Shown piece by piece: positions 1 through 10,880 of a stretch of 64,000 nucleotides of DNA. The notes beneath the pieces were generated by a model. It worked only from the letters and a program-made list of their open reading frames with translations. It was not told the origin of the DNA and searched no databases. The stretch is from Saussurea involucrata (Eukaryota; Streptophyta; Magnoliopsida; Asterales; Asteraceae), in NCBI GenBank assembly GCA_033807775.1, contig CM066325.1, positions 22,005,301-22,069,300 on the forward strand, in the 5' to 3' direction. Position 1 is the stretch's first letter. Every line of letters begins with the position of its first letter. Position numbers and translations under genes: made by a program.

Positions 1-1023
1 TGGAATATCTAAGCGTTGTAACTGACCAAACGGTTTCTGATGCTCAATCTTTACTTTCTTGCAGGTAATGCAGTCTTCCACATGCTTAGCAATACTTCTT
101 TTCATCCCCGGCCACCAATAGAATTGTTTCAAATCTCTATACATTTTATTTGTACCTGGATGAATGGAGAATCGAGATTGATGAGCTTCTTGTAGTACAC
201 GATCACGTAATCCACCCAAACGAGGTACCCAAATCCTATTCCCCAAACACAACAACCCACGGTTATCTTTCCCAAGCAATGCTGATATCCCAACTAACCG
301 TTCAGATTTCAAACTTTCTTCTTGATAAGCATCTACTTGGCACTTCAGTAATTCGTCAAAAATATTTGGAAGAAGTTCAGCTCTTAAAGATATCGCCTTT
401 ATCGTTCCACTTCTTTCTTGTCGACTTAGTGCATCTGCCACCACATTCGCTTTTCCTGGGTGATAAAGGATTTCACAATCATAATCATTCACTAACTCTA
501 GCCACCTTCTTTGCCTCATATTCAGTTCCTTTTGATCAAAAAGATGTTGAAGACTCTTATGATCAGTAAAAATTTGACATTTGGAACCATACAGATAGTG
601 TCTCCAAATCTTCAATGCAAAGACAACCGCTGCAAGTTCCATATCGTGGGTAGGATATTGCCTTTCATGATCCTTTAATTGACGAGAAGCATAGGCAATT
701 ACTTTTCCACGTTGCATGAGTACACATCCCAAACCTAACTTAGAAGCATCACTGTAGACCATAAAATCATCCGAACCTTCTGGCAATGCTAAAATCGGCG
801 CGCTGCAGAGTTTCTCCTTTAATATCCTGAATGCCTCGTCCTGTTCTGCCTTCCATTCGAACTTCAGATTCTTCCGAGTCAGCTTCGTCAATGGTGTGGC
901 AATACGAGAGAAATCTTTTATAAACTTTCGGTAGTAGCCGGCCAAACCCAGAAAACTTCGTACTTCTGTTGCTGTCTTTGGCGGTTCCCATTTTTCAACT
1001 GCTTCCACTTTCATCGGATCGAC
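1..1023 (-). pseudogene. gypsy pol, second frame: RT end, RNase H, integrase N-terminus
   Basis: An open frame of 341 codons with no stop runs from about base 1023 to the window edge. In order it holds the end of the RT domain (motif FLGLAGYYRKFIKDFS), an RNase H domain (VYSDAS near 740, FTDHKSL near 560, HPGKANVVADALSR near 440), and the start of integrase with the zinc-binding H-H-C-C pattern (EAH near 185, SIHPGTNKMYRDL near 150, CITCKK near 60). It lacks its own start because it continues the 995-3436 ORF: the two frames meet at one frameshift (about 1024-1026) where one codon position is short. The integrase core and C-terminus lie outside the window, so a chromodomain cannot be assessed. 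Confidence 0.85.
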
Positions 1024-3436
1024 TACCCTTTTCAGAAACTATATGCCCTAAAAACTGAACTTCCCTTAACCAGAATTCACACTTTGAAAATTTCGCATAC
1101 AACTTTTCTTTCTTCAATAGTTCTAAAATCAAACGAAGGTGTTGCGCGTGCTCTTCCTTGGATCGGGAATAAATAAGTATATCATCAATAAACACAATAA
1201 CGAATTTATCAAGATACGGCTTACATACCCGATTCATTAAATCCATGAAAGCAGCTGGAGCATTCGTCAATCCAAATGGCATTACTAGAAACTCATAGTG
1301 ACCGTACCTGGTGCGAAAAGCAGTTTTCAATACGTCTTCTTCTTTGACCTTCAACTGATGATAACCGGATCTTAAATCAATCTTGGAGAAACAACAAGCT
1401 CCAACTAATTGATCGAAGAGGTCATCAATTCTAGGTAGAGGATACTTGTTTTTGATCGTGCGCTTATTCAATTCTCTGTAGTCGATACACATTCTCATCG
1501 AACCATCCTTCTTTTTCACAAATAAGACTGGTGCTCCCCACGGTGAAGAACTTGGTCTGATGAAACCCTTATCGGATAGATCTTGCAGTTGTGCCATCAT
1601 TTCTTTCATTTCAGGAGGCGCCAAACGATACGGTGCACGGGCTACAGGGGTGGCTCCAGGAATTAGATCTATACCGAACTCTACCTGTCTAACGGGCGGA
1701 AGACTGTTCAAGTCTTCAGGAAATACTTCTGGAAAATCACTAACAATTGGAATGTCTTCCAACTTACTCTTCTCTAGCTTAGTATCTATTACATAAGCTA
1801 AGTAACTCTGACAACCTTTACTAACACACTTACGGGCTTTTATCATGCTAATAAGATTATACTGATAATTCCTACGATCGCCATAAATCACTACCGGCCC
1901 TTTTTCAGGTAACACAGCGTTTATTAACTTCTTATCACAATTTATATTAGCTTGGTTCTCGGCTAACCAGTCCATTCCCACTACCACATCAAACTCTACC
2001 AGGGCTATTGGAAATAACTGGATCGGTACTCCGCACCCTTCTATATCTATCACGCAACTATCAAATACTTCTTTAACTGATACTTGATTTTCATTTGCCG
2101 TATCTACTAATAAAGCATGATCTAACACTTTCGGCTTTAAACGCATGTAAGCAGCAAATGAATGAGACACAAACGATCGGTTTGCACCAGAATCAAATAA
2201 CACCTTAGCACGTGTGGAATTTATTAAGAATGTACCTGTAACTACGTTCGGAGTTTCCTCCGCTTCCTTTGCTGTCATTTGAAATGAACGGCCTCTTGCT
2301 CTTGCTGGCTCTGACCTCGGTACTGTTGGTCTAACACCCGATGCTCTTGTTGACGTGCCACCCGATGGTATTCTTCCCAATGGACAATCTGATTGAAGAT
2401 GATCTGGCGAATTGCATGAATAACAAAATCTAACCACCCGACAGTCTTTAGCAATATGACCAATCTTCCCGCACTTATAACAGTTTCTAGGATCTACCTG
2501 ACAGCTTCCTTGGTGGAAACGGTGGCACTTTGGGTAAGGTCTTTCAGCTGCTCTAAAAGGTGGACGACTATCAAATCGCTGAAATCCAGACTTCTTCACA
2601 TCGTGTGGTGGTCCTTCCCATTTTCTCTTTCCCGCGCTCTTATCCCCAACATCCCTCTTATTGTCTCGCTCCACATTTTCCGCAGCATTGGCTGCTTCTG
2701 AAAAAGTATTAGGTCTCGCTGCAGTTACCAACTTTCTAATCTCCGAATTCAATCCGAATACATACCTTTCCATCTTCATCTTTTCTGTGGCAACATAATA
2801 TTCTCCGAAACGCGACTTTTCCAAGAAACGGGCAGTGTAGTCTCTTACCGATAAATTTCCTTGCTGTAGGCTCAGGAGTTCCTCTTCCAACTGTCTAACT
2901 GCGGCTTGTGGGCAAAACTGTTCCTTAAATGCTCTCGAGAATTCGCCCCACGTAAAAGTTGAATATACCTCAGGTCCTTCAGAGTCAATAAGGGCTTCCC
3001 ACCAATACAAGGCGTCTGCTTTCAACATTGCTGTTCCATATAACACTTTATCTTCTTCCGCGCATTTACTGGTCTTAAATACAGCTTCAACCTCCTTCAG
3101 CCATCGCATTGCTTTTACTGGATCTCTGTCCCCTCCATAAGTGGGTGGTTTACAGCTTAAAAACATTTTATAATCACACTTTCTTGGTACTGATGTGACA
3201 ATAGGTGCGATAGGCACTTCACTTTCAAGGGTAGGGTCTGGTATTGCTGTTTCCGTATGATGAGTCTGGTTAAACATGGCTTGAATATTTGCCTGAAGTC
3301 TTCCCATTTCAACCGCTAGATCGTCTCTCGTAACAAACTCCGTGCCTCGCCCCTGTACACTGCCCCCTGTCCTACCTCTGCCTCTTTCTCCCCCTCTTCC
3401 CCTTCCTCCGGCTGTTTGTCTCGTTCCACTTGCCAT
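995..3436 (-). CDS. gypsy gag-protease-reverse transcriptase, ends at a frameshift
   Basis: The 813-residue ORF starts at an ATG 250 bases inside the primer-binding site. The first ~70 residues are low-complexity Gly/Arg. A retrotransposon gag domain follows (about 100-240, with the motif CAEEDKVLYGTAMLKADALYWWE nearby), then two CCHC zinc knuckles (CYKCGKIGHIAKDC and CYSCNSPDHLQSDC, about residues 320-355). Next is an aspartic protease with VLFDSGANRSFVS (about 415) and VVVGMDWL, then reverse transcriptase with the catalytic FIDDILIYSRS near residue 765. The last ~10 residues are out of frame and the true polyprotein continues in the 1-1023 frame. The product would make virus-like particles and copy element RNA; as it stands it lacks RNase H and integrase. 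Family assignment is firm; activity is not expected. Confidence 0.9.
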   Translation of the reverse strand: MASGTRQTAGGRGRGGERGRGRTGGSVQGRGTEFVTRDDLAVEMGRLQANIQAMFNQTHHTETAIPDPTLESEVPIAPIVTSVPRKCDYKMFLSCKPPTYGGDRDPVKAMRWLKEVEAVFKTSKCAEEDKVLYGTAMLKADALYWWEALIDSEGPEVYSTFTWGEFSRAFKEQFCPQAAVRQLEEELLSLQQGNLSVRDYTARFLEKSRFGEYYVATEKMKMERYVFGLNSEIRKLVTAARPNTFSEAANAAENVERDNKRDVGDKSAGKRKWEGPPHDVKKSGFQRFDSRPPFRAAERPYPKCHRFHQGSCQVDPRNCYKCGKIGHIAKDCRVVRFCYSCNSPDHLQSDCPLGRIPSGGTSTRASGVRPTVPRSEPARARGRSFQMTAKEAEETPNVVTGTFLINSTRAKVLFDSGANRSFVSHSFAAYMRLKPKVLDHALLVDTANENQVSVKEVFDSCVIDIEGCGVPIQLFPIALVEFDVVVGMDWLAENQANINCDKKLINAVLPEKGPVVIYGDRRNYQYNLISMIKARKCVSKGCQSYLAYVIDTKLEKSKLEDIPIVSDFPEVFPEDLNSLPPVRQVEFGIDLIPGATPVARAPYRLAPPEMKEMMAQLQDLSDKGFIRPSSSPWGAPVLFVKKKDGSMRMCIDYRELNKRTIKNKYPLPRIDDLFDQLVGACCFSKIDLRSGYHQLKVKEEDVLKTAFRTRYGHYEFLVMPFGLTNAPAAFMDLMNRVCKPYLDKFVIVFIDDILIYSRSKEEHAQHLRLILELLKKEKLYAKFSKCEFWLREVQFLGHIVSEKGSRSDESGSS

Positions 3437-3683
3437 TCTGTTGATTCAAACAAGGTTAATATACACATAAGCACATACCCCATATAATAAAGTATTCTGG
3501 TTCAAACATGTACCTGTAAGATCATAATTACACTGGCCAGGTGTAATCTGAAATTACCTTACATGATGTTCCTTCTACCTTTTTATATTTATCATCCCAA
3601 GGTTCTAAAATAACAAGGACATCCTACTTCGCATGCAGTTTAAGTCTAGGTACAAATACTAATACCTAAATCTCTTAAACTAA

Positions 3684-3696
3684 GGCTCTGATACCA
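3684..3696 (-). other. primer-binding site of the gypsy element (tRNA-iMet)
   Basis: Minus-strand TGGTATCAGAGCC, two bases inside the LTR edge, is the classic match to the 3' end of initiator tRNA-Met. Bases 3437-3683 between it and the gag ATG are untranslated leader; I see nothing else there. Confidence 0.9.
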
Positions 3697-3698
3697 TT

Positions 3699-5337
3699 TG
3701 TAACATCCCTTAATCCCAACATACAAGTTTCATATAATTCACCACAAAATAACATATCATAATCCAAATACGGTCCCTTAAATTCTACAATTTGGTCTTT
3801 CAGTACAAACTTTTTCGAATAAAGTAAAATACATATCAACTACTAATTATAACTGAAATCTTCATAATCATTCAACATCCACAGAAGCTAAACATGAGAA
3901 ATCCTATCAAAGTCTTTTGTTTGCTCCTTGACCTGGAATACATATTTTAAAACAAAATGAGGGTTAGACCTTGAGGTCTAGTGAGAAAAATCCCCGTTAG
4001 TAAAAGAAAACATTTGCACATAATTCACATAAGAATACCAAATATGACTCATGCATCATGTATCTTTCCATCTCTATCTCTTTTCTTTTCCTTGGCCATA
4101 TTAATTGGTAGCAAGCCAATTAATTACTTTACACCGCTGTACTAAATACAGCCAACACCACTGTCCCTTGGTACAGCCAACTTTCACCAGTCCTAAGCCC
4201 GGCCAACTAGTACTCGTACAATGTAATATTCATATAAACGCTATATGCACCATATTACATTTAATCACATATATGTATTCCATTTGAAAAACATTTCAAA
4301 TAAAAACTCACCTCGTGCGTTATTACAAAAACTCTTTCAAGGTATTTCACGTAAGTCGCCCCTTCACCGAATCTGAAATCACAAAATACCAAATATTTCT
4401 CTTAACACTAAACTCACGAAATCCTCAACCCAAGTCGCAACCCAAAAAGACATGAAATCGCAACCCACTATTGCGACTTCACCCTAAGTCGCAATCCACC
4501 ACTGCGATTCCACCCTGGAGTCGCAACCTACTATTGCGATCCCAAACCCGAATCGCAATCAACTACTGCGATTCCAAGCCAAGTCGCAAACAACCATTGC
4601 GACTTCATACCCAAGTCGCAACCAACCATTGCGACTCCGATGAATGTCGCAGTCGTCCATTGCGACTTCGATGAATATTAACCTACTGCGACTTCGATGA
4701 ATACTAGCCTACTGCGACTTCGATGAATACTAGCCTACTGCGACTTCGATGAAAGTCTCAGTCTACTGTTTCATCCTAAAACCCAGATTTTTGCAGTTTT
4801 ATTCTATGCATGTTTATGTAACTTTGCAGATATGTTTTATACTACCATTAGAACACTATTCCAAACCCAAAATTATCATATCTTTCTAAAAGAAACCTAA
4901 CCCACTTCTAAGGTTCATGTAAAACCTATTATACCTAAAAAGGAAGAATTAGGATAGATTGTTACCTTGATTTCTTCAGTTGTTATAAGCAATTCCAGCA
5001 GAAAAATCTACAGCTTTCCTTCTTCTTCCTTAGTTTTTCCTTCCTCTCTCTCTCTCCTCTCTCTTTTCACGAAACACACACACACACTAGGATATTTGTT
5101 TTTGATAGCTTGCTTAGTGAGAGGACACCTCCTCCTAAGGGAAAGAATATGGCGGTGGTGGTGTGGAGTTTGGGTAAGAATACCAAATAAACCCTTAACT
5201 TACTCTTTATGGCAAAATACACCCCTATACTTCCATATAAAAATTAAAACTTACTCTTTAGTTTTTAACTCCTAAAATACTAATATAAAAACTTATAAAA
5301 TTCCAAATTTAACTTAGATAAAAACCTGGTTATTACA
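3699..5337 (-). repeat. 5' LTR of the gypsy element
   Basis: The 1639-bp LTR has TG...CA ends (TGTAACATCCC at 3699, GTTATTACA ending 5337), lies next to the primer-binding site, and its outer edge interrupts a copia reading frame. It contains a tandem array of TCGCAA/TTGCGA palindromic units (4434-4760), CT/CA microsatellites near 5042-5090, and no ORF of note. Confidence 0.85.
4434..4760. repeat. tandem palindromic TCGCAA...TTGCGA array in the LTR
   Basis: About a dozen ~30-bp units alternate AAGTCGCAAcc with ATTGCGACTtc, so each unit is a near-palindrome; the last units degenerate to TACTGCGACTTCGATGAA repeats. It lies in the middle of the LTR, where transcription control signals of the element would be expected; function is unknown. 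Confidence 0.8.
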
Positions 5338-6262
5338 TATCGGTCTTAATATCAAAAGCCGGAATAAGGCCGTCTTTTGACATTTCAACCATCCGCTTAA
5401 AATTAACGTGACCAAGTCTTGCATGCCATAAATTAGAATCAACACAAACGCTATTTGCAATAAAAACAGAATTTGGAACAACATTCATTTTATTCAAATT
5501 CAACATAAACTTATTATTAAGCAAATAACCAAATCCAACAAAAGAGCCACCCTTTGACAAGATAAACTTGTCCGACTCATAAACTTGCCTATATCCTAAC
5601 TTATTCAAGATGCTACCGGAAACCAAATTCTTTCGAATTCGTGGTACATACAAAACATCAAAAAGTTCAACTACTTTGCCAGAACTAAATTCTAGCCTAA
5701 CTAAGCCTCGTCCAAGAATGGGAGCCATCGACTCGTTCCCCATGCGTAGCATTGATCCGTCTTCAACCGGTTCCAATGAGGTGAACCAACGGCGATCTTT
5801 GCACACATGACTTGTAGCACCCGAGTCGATCCACCAAGCGACATCATCATCCTGCACATAAAAAGATTCGGATATTAGTGGTACATAATTCAAATTTGAA
5901 TTAAAACCAAAGTCAAAAATCTGACCTTGCCGTGGGTTTTGATCATTGGATCTTTGCCCACCACCACTTGTGCTTGCTCCATTCTTACTTTTAACAACCC
6001 GACAATCCCGCTTGAGATGGCCGGTCATCCCACAGGTCCAACATGTTAATTTAACCTTTTTATTGGGCCCTTTCTTGGCTTCGTTGAACTTACGTTTTCC
6101 CTTGAAGTTGTTAGTCTTTCCCTCTTCCACCATGTTCACCGAAGGGGCAGAAACCTCTTTTATTTTAGGTTTCTCAGCCTCTTGCGCCCGAAGAGATTCC
6201 TCTATGCGCAAGTGACTACCGAGTTGCACAAGAGACAACTCTTCCTTCTTGTGTTTCAACAT
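5338..6262 (-). pseudogene. copia gag C-terminus, protease, pre-integrase, cut by gypsy
   Basis: The frame reads a gag zinc knuckle (CWTCGMTGHLKRDC), an aspartic protease with WWIDSGATSHVCKDRRWF and a GAG-pre-integrase domain (LWHARLGHVNFKRM). It then runs into the gypsy LTR within a few codons of what should be the integrase zinc-binding cysteines. The upstream part (6263-6404) is in the same reading frame, and joins the gag N-terminal ORF through a frameshift near 6403. Confidence 0.9.
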
Positions 6263-6404
6263 ATGTTTGAAGTCTTTCCAAGAGGGGGCAGTTTATCAAT
6301 AATACTCGATACGGAGATGGATTCTTCCATTTTCATATCATGTTGAGCATATTGGTCGAGAATGCGAAGGAGCTCATTGTATTGCTCCATCACCAGCCTT
6401 GAGT

Positions 6405-6788
6405 CTACATTTTGTAATTATTAAAATTACTCACCAGGAACTTCTTACTAGAAGCATCCTCCGCTATGTATTTGGACTCGAGAGATTCCCATAGCTTTTT
6501 GGCAGATTCCACGTTTTGATAGATGTCAAAGAGGGAGTCACATATACCGTTTAAGATGTGGCCATGACAGATGTAGTCGTCGTTCTTCCATTTGCCGCGA
6601 CGCCGGGTCACCTCCAATGTCTCGTTCTCCATCACCTCCGGCATTGGGGTGCTCAGCACGTACACGACCTTCAACGTCGTCAACAAGAAATGCATCTTCT
6701 TCTGCCATCTACGGAAATCTACGCCTTCAAACTTCTCAAGTTTTGTGAACTTGGAAGTCATGTCTCTCACGGAATGATCACTCGCCAT
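6405..6788 (-). CDS. copia gag N-terminus, frameshifted
   Basis: 127 residues from ATG 6788. It has the typical copia gag opening (KLEKFEGVDFRRWQKKMHFL), MPEVMENET, and a UBN2-type segment (AKKLWESLESKYIAEDASSKKFLVSNF). It stops just before the segment that begins VDSRLVMEQ in the next frame; one base is missing at about 6403. The product would be the N-terminal half of the capsid protein. Confidence 0.88.
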   Translation of the reverse strand: MASDHSVRDMTSKFTKLEKFEGVDFRRWQKKMHFLLTTLKVVYVLSTPMPEVMENETLEVTRRRGKWKNDDYICHGHILNGICDSLFDIYQNVESAKKLWESLESKYIAEDASSKKFLVSNFNNYKM

Positions 6789-6849
6789 CTCTCTTCACGA
6801 AGACAAATATCTCTTACGATTATTGGGGGATTTCGGGGAAATCGTGGAG

Positions 6850-7477
6850 AGATAGAGTGATTAGAACTTGGATAGAAAACAGAGATCGCATGAGAGCTCG
6901 CTTTTTGTAAGAGATATTTCGACCCTATACTGCCCGGGTATCACGAAATTCTCTCGAGGATAATCTCTATTTTTCAATGTATCAATTAAGGCAGAAATCG
7001 ACTCATACTTATACACCTTTAGAGAATCGTAACCTACACCATATTGATTCAGGAAATAATATCTCAATTAATGAGATTGATTGTGGAATTAAAGACGACA
7101 GTTACAAAAGTGAAAACCATTCCAGACACTGGCGCTACTTTCCGCGATAGCCAGCTCGCGCCGGAATGCGCGCCAGCACCAAAACAGACTACGGCGCCAG
7201 TATCCGCGCTAGCCAACTGGCGCCGGTATGCGCGCCAAACACAAACCAGAGCCCGGCGCCAGTTTCCGCGCTAGCCAACTGGCGCCGACAAACATTTCAC
7301 AATGCCACTTTGTAACGTAATCTTAACCGTCCAACAATCCCGGGTTCTAGTTAGCTTACACAAGTGTGCACTCCACACCTCCTAACTCATGTTATAGCTT
7401 AGCTAACAACCCCATTACTACCTTTGTGAATCCAACTACACAAAATGAACATGATGATTTCACTAAAATCACCAACA
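6850..7477 (-). repeat. 5' LTR of the interrupted copia element
   Basis: The outer edge is clear (TGTTGG at 7477). The inner edge is not resolved: I found no tRNA-Met primer site between the LTR and gag. Its first ~180 bases resemble the solo LTRs at 26167-27059 and 56456-57132 (shared start, GAGTTAGGAGGT and GTGCACAC), so the three belong to related families. Confidence 0.7.
7131..7288. repeat. GC-rich GGCGCC palindromic tandem repeat in copia LTR
   Basis: Two and a half ~62-bp units, each with GGCGCCAGT, CGCGCTAGCCAACTGGCGCC and GCGCGCCA, sit in an otherwise AT-rich LTR. Each unit is an imperfect palindrome around GCTAGC. Confidence 0.8.
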
Positions 7478-7513
7478 AGGTAAAGACACAAAAAACATAT
7501 TAATTGTTATTAT

Positions 7514-7867
7514 CAAGGTTCTAAATGGCGTGGCGGCGTACCCAAGCCTCAAGCCTTTGGAGCCACGGCGAGGCCACGACGTTTATCAAGGTGTGACTTA
7601 TGACGGAAAATCTCTATTTCATATATAATATTATATATAAAAACATATGTTTTTTACTATTAATCGAGAAGTCAATGATAATAAACATGTTAAATTAGGT
7701 TATAAATGAAAAACTAGCAAATAAGACATTAAAGCATAAAGAAAAATCAAATATTGTGTAACAAAAGACCGCACGTTAGGCCATGTCGTGCCACATGCAT
7801 ATCGAGACACAAGCCTTGAGCCACGGCACGCCATGGCGGCTGTCACGGTAACCCTTTTAAAACAGTG
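7514..7867. mobile_element. hAT-type MITE with 8-bp target duplication
   Basis: Ends CAAGGTTCTAAA and TTTTAAAACAGTG form degenerate hAT-like inverted repeats, flanked by perfect 8-bp GTTATTAT duplications (7506-7513, 7868-7875). The inverted copy near 59090 has one GTTATTAT and no insert. The ORF at 7700-7900 is not a gene. Confidence 0.88.
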
Positions 7868-7956
7868 GTTATTATAACCCATTTTGACATTATTAGCCAA
7901 CCTCTTTATCGATTTTTTTAATAATTAATATACGTTGTATTTTCGGGATAGTATTA

Positions 7957-9057
7957 GGTGCTGTTTGTTTTTTAAGAGGCCTGAAGTCTGAAGTCTTATT
8001 TCACTTCTGTTTTATAAGAGGTGGTGCTGAAGTCTGAAATCTGAATCACAAGACTGTTTGTTTTTGTAAAGTCTGAAGTCTGAATTTGAATCAACAGTTC
8101 TCATTCTTTTTGTATATTTCCAATTAATTTACTTATTACACAAAATAAAACAAATAAATAAATTAATTTCTGGTTTTGCGACATCTAAACCACAAAATTA
8201 AAAAACATAGTAGTCTATATCCAATAATAAACCCTAACATCACCCCCAAATTACTCCATTTCTGTCTCTTTTATCTCCTGTTGCCCCAAGAACCCATCTC
8301 CATATATCCTACAATCTCCATATATCCTGCAATCTCCACACACATCTTCCTCCCTTTTTCACCTCCATACTCATTTATCATTAAACATTCAAATGGGTAC
8401 TTAAATAAACTCATATTAAGTTGTGAATGAGTTTGACATCAAGATCACCATCCACACCACCAATCCAAAGTTGGCTTCACCAAAAAAATCGGTTGTAAAA
8501 CCAAAACCAAAACACATTTCACCAAAAAAATTATATGTAACGTATCTACAAATTTCTCAGGGAATAAAAAGGAAAATTACCTCTATTGCTGCAGATCTAG
8601 AAGATGAAGAACAGATCGGGAAAAATTGATGGTCGCTGGAGTGAGAACGTCGAGGGTTGCCGGAAGAGAACGGAGAGAACGTCAAGGGTTGCCGGAAGAG
8701 AACGGAGAGAACATCGAGGGTTCCCGGAAGAGAACGGAGAAAACGGCGGCGATGGGTGGCTGGAACGGCGGCGATGGGTGGATGGAACAGCCGAACAGCG
8801 GCGATGGGTGGCTGGAACAACGGCGAGGATGAAGAACGGCGATGGAAGCATGAAGCAATGGAGGAGGAGGAGGCGTGTTTGAAATTAGGGTATGAGAGGA
8901 GAAGAGGTTATAAGACAATAGTATGTCTCTTGTGATTTAAGAGCTTGTGAGAGCGTTTAAGATCTGATTTAAAAAAAAACGGTCTTAAAGACCCTTGGTC
9001 TGACCGAATATGATATAAGAGGATATAAGATATTTTTTTAAAAAAACAAACACACAC
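7957..9057. mobile_element. PIF/Harbinger-like non-autonomous element
   Basis: Ends GGTGCTGTTTGTTTTTT and AAAAACAAACACACAC are inverted repeats, with TTA on both sides (7954-7956, 9058-9060). The reverse complement of about 58990-59000 shows the uninserted site. The interior has a GA-rich minisatellite and runs of CTGAAGTCTGAA; no transposase. Confidence 0.8.
8643..8820. repeat. two adjacent minisatellites (32-bp and ~22-bp units)
   Basis: Three copies of a 32-bp unit (GAGAACGTCGAGGGTTGCCG...) are followed by three copies of GGCGGCGATGGGTGGCTGGA-type units. The 32-bp period is not a multiple of three, and all three plus frames are open through it, so the overlapping Arg/Gly-rich ORFs here are probably by-products of the repeat. 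Confidence 0.75.
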
Positions 9058-9060
9058 TTA

Positions 9061-9724
9061 GTGTTTTCGTTTGGAAAAAGAAATGGTTTCACCAAATTTG
9101 CATTTAACGCATAGCAGTCATCCTGTCCGTTTTAAAAAATAGCTTATAGTCCACATGTTTTCCCGATTTGTTTTATTTCGTCTCTTACAATTTATTTATT
9201 ACAATTTACTATCGTGGTTTGTTATTTTGTTCAATGTTAGTTCCTCCTACTAATGGTTGTTAACTTCCATTCCCTCATGTGAGGGACATTTTGGTTTTTG
9301 TTTTTTCAATTTTCACTTATTTTTTAAATTTAATTACAAAATTGCCATTGTAATATTAGCCTTTGATAAAAAAAGGTTTGAACATTGGGATTAGCTCTAC
9401 ACTTTCTCAAAATATTTGTGGTCGGGCTTGTTCCTAATATTTTATAGGTTGCGAGAAGTAAAAAAGGGGTCATCGATAAGTACGAAAAAATATAAATTTA
9501 TTGTTTTTTATTATCAAAGATAACATTGAATTGAGAAAATACTAATAATATATATAACACCGTTTTTATGAGTATTTTTAGACGCAAAATCAATCAATAA
9601 TTATTTCTAAATTAACATTATCTACCATAATATTTTATATAGCATCATCAATCCATTCTACCGTGGAAATCGTCATATATATAGAGGCTTAATCATTTGA
9701 GAACTACATAAATTGTGAGATCTA
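9061..9724. other. non-coding sequence, homologous to 58400-58990 inverted
   Basis: 9061-9420 matches the reverse complement of 58400-58990, except for a retroposon present only there. 9421-9724 has no recognised feature. Confidence 0.75.
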
Positions 9725-10007
9725 GGGGCTGTTTGTTTACCTCTTAATGGTGCCATTAAGAGGCAACCTCTGAATCGTTCAGAGGTGAATCTTGTTTGGC
9801 AAAAAAAGTCTGTCTCTTAATGGTTCCAAAACCCTCTTAATGTTTTAGCATCTTGGGTCACCCTTAACCATTCAGCACCCTGATTTCATTCTAAACAAAT
9901 ACCAAACAACCATATTTCATTTTGCACTATATCATAAAAGCCTCTTAACCATTCTGACCTCTTAATCATTTCGCACCAAATCATTCAGCAACTGCCAAAC
10001 AACTCCC
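9725..10007. mobile_element. Harbinger-like MITE
   Basis: Ends GGGGCTGTTTGTTTACC and TGCCAAACAACTCCC are inverted repeats, with CTA/TAA trinucleotides at the borders. The interior is a set of CTCTTAATGG / CATTCAG motifs; no ORF. 10008-10175 holds nothing recognised. Confidence 0.6.
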
Positions 10008-10175
10008 TAATGTAAACCACTCATTTTAATTAAATTGTTTTATGTTTAAATTAATGATAATAGGGGTTTTTTTAAATAAGATAATAGGGGTTTTCTATCC
10101 CTACCCCGTACGAGATTCCACACCCCCTCCCCTCACGTTCCTCCATTTTTTTTATTTGAAAATTACATTTCACAC

Positions 10176-10878
10176 TGTCAGGATCGATTCTTAACAAGAA
10201 TTAAACTTCTTAGAAACAGAATTTAGAGAATCTTGCGGAATAGAACTCTAAATCAATTAAAGAACAATCAATAGAAATTCAATAAACTGTATATATATCA
10301 AACAGTTATTACTCACAAGTTTTACACCAAACCTCAATCTTGTTGAACAGGCTCAACAAGACGATTTCTACTTCTCTAGAAATAGGATCTATGATCTTGA
10401 GGTTAATTCACTCTTGAATGAATATCAAGTTCTATTTCACTCGTATATATTTCATGTGCTCTAATAGCTATCTATCAATACTATTTATACAAAAGTAATT
10501 ACAAGATAACTATCAAAAGTAAATTGATCTTCTGAATCTTCGTTAAACATATCTTGATCAATTCCTTATTTGTCTCCAAAAGCATCGCATCCCAAACTTA
10601 TCAAGTCAGCAGTATTAACAATGATTTGGCTCAGCAGCATTAATGATGATTTGGCTCAGCAGCATTAACAACCTTCAGCAGTATTAACCTTCACAGTCTT
10701 CAAGCAGTAGTAACCCAGTTCAGCAGTACTAACCATGTCTAGCAGTAGTAATTTGGTCTAGCAGTACTAACTTCGTCTAGCAGTAGTAATCTTGCCCAGC
10801 AGTAGTAACGAAGACCTGGCAGTAGTAATGTAGACTTAGCAGTACTAACCATACTTGGCATATCTTCAGTTCCCAACA
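10176..10878 (-). repeat. 3' LTR of the pol-less element
   Basis: 703 bp, TG...CA. Its last ~250 bases on the plus strand hold about 13 copies of AGCAG(T/C)A(T/G/C)TAA(C/T), the motif that recurs through the whole element. Confidence 0.93.
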
Positions 10879-10880
10879 AT

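Larger units (their letters stand above)
1..5337 (-). mobile_element. Ty3/gypsy LTR retrotransposon, 3' part outside window
   Basis: Read on the minus strand the element runs LTR (3699-5337), primer-binding site, leader, gag-protease-RT ORF, then RNase H and integrase to the window edge; the rest of integrase and the 3' LTR lie before base 1. The LTR begins and ends TGTAA...TTACA. It is inserted in a copia pol frame that breaks exactly at 5337/5338, so bases 5338-5342 (tatcg) are one copy of the expected 5-bp target duplication. Apart from one frameshift near base 1024 the coding region is open over its visible length, so the insertion is probably not old. Confidence 0.9.
5338..7477 (-). mobile_element. 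Ty1/copia element interrupted by the gypsy insertion
   Basis: Minus-strand LTR (starting TGTTGGTGATTTTAGTG at 7477), gag and the first part of pol are visible; the rest lies beyond the gypsy element, outside the window. Its outer LTR edge interrupts sequence that is continuous in the inverted copy near 59100, so AGGTA (7478-7482) is the likely target duplication. Gag-pol carries a 1-nt frameshift near 6403. Confidence 0.85.

Noticed and set aside
150..569. 139-residue plus-strand ORF
   Set aside because: It is antisense to the gypsy RNase H/integrase frame, which is the recognisable one.
767..991. 74-residue minus-strand ORF after the gypsy ORF
   Set aside because: Out of frame with the conserved FLGLAGYYRKF segment it overlaps; the real continuation is the 1-1023 frame.
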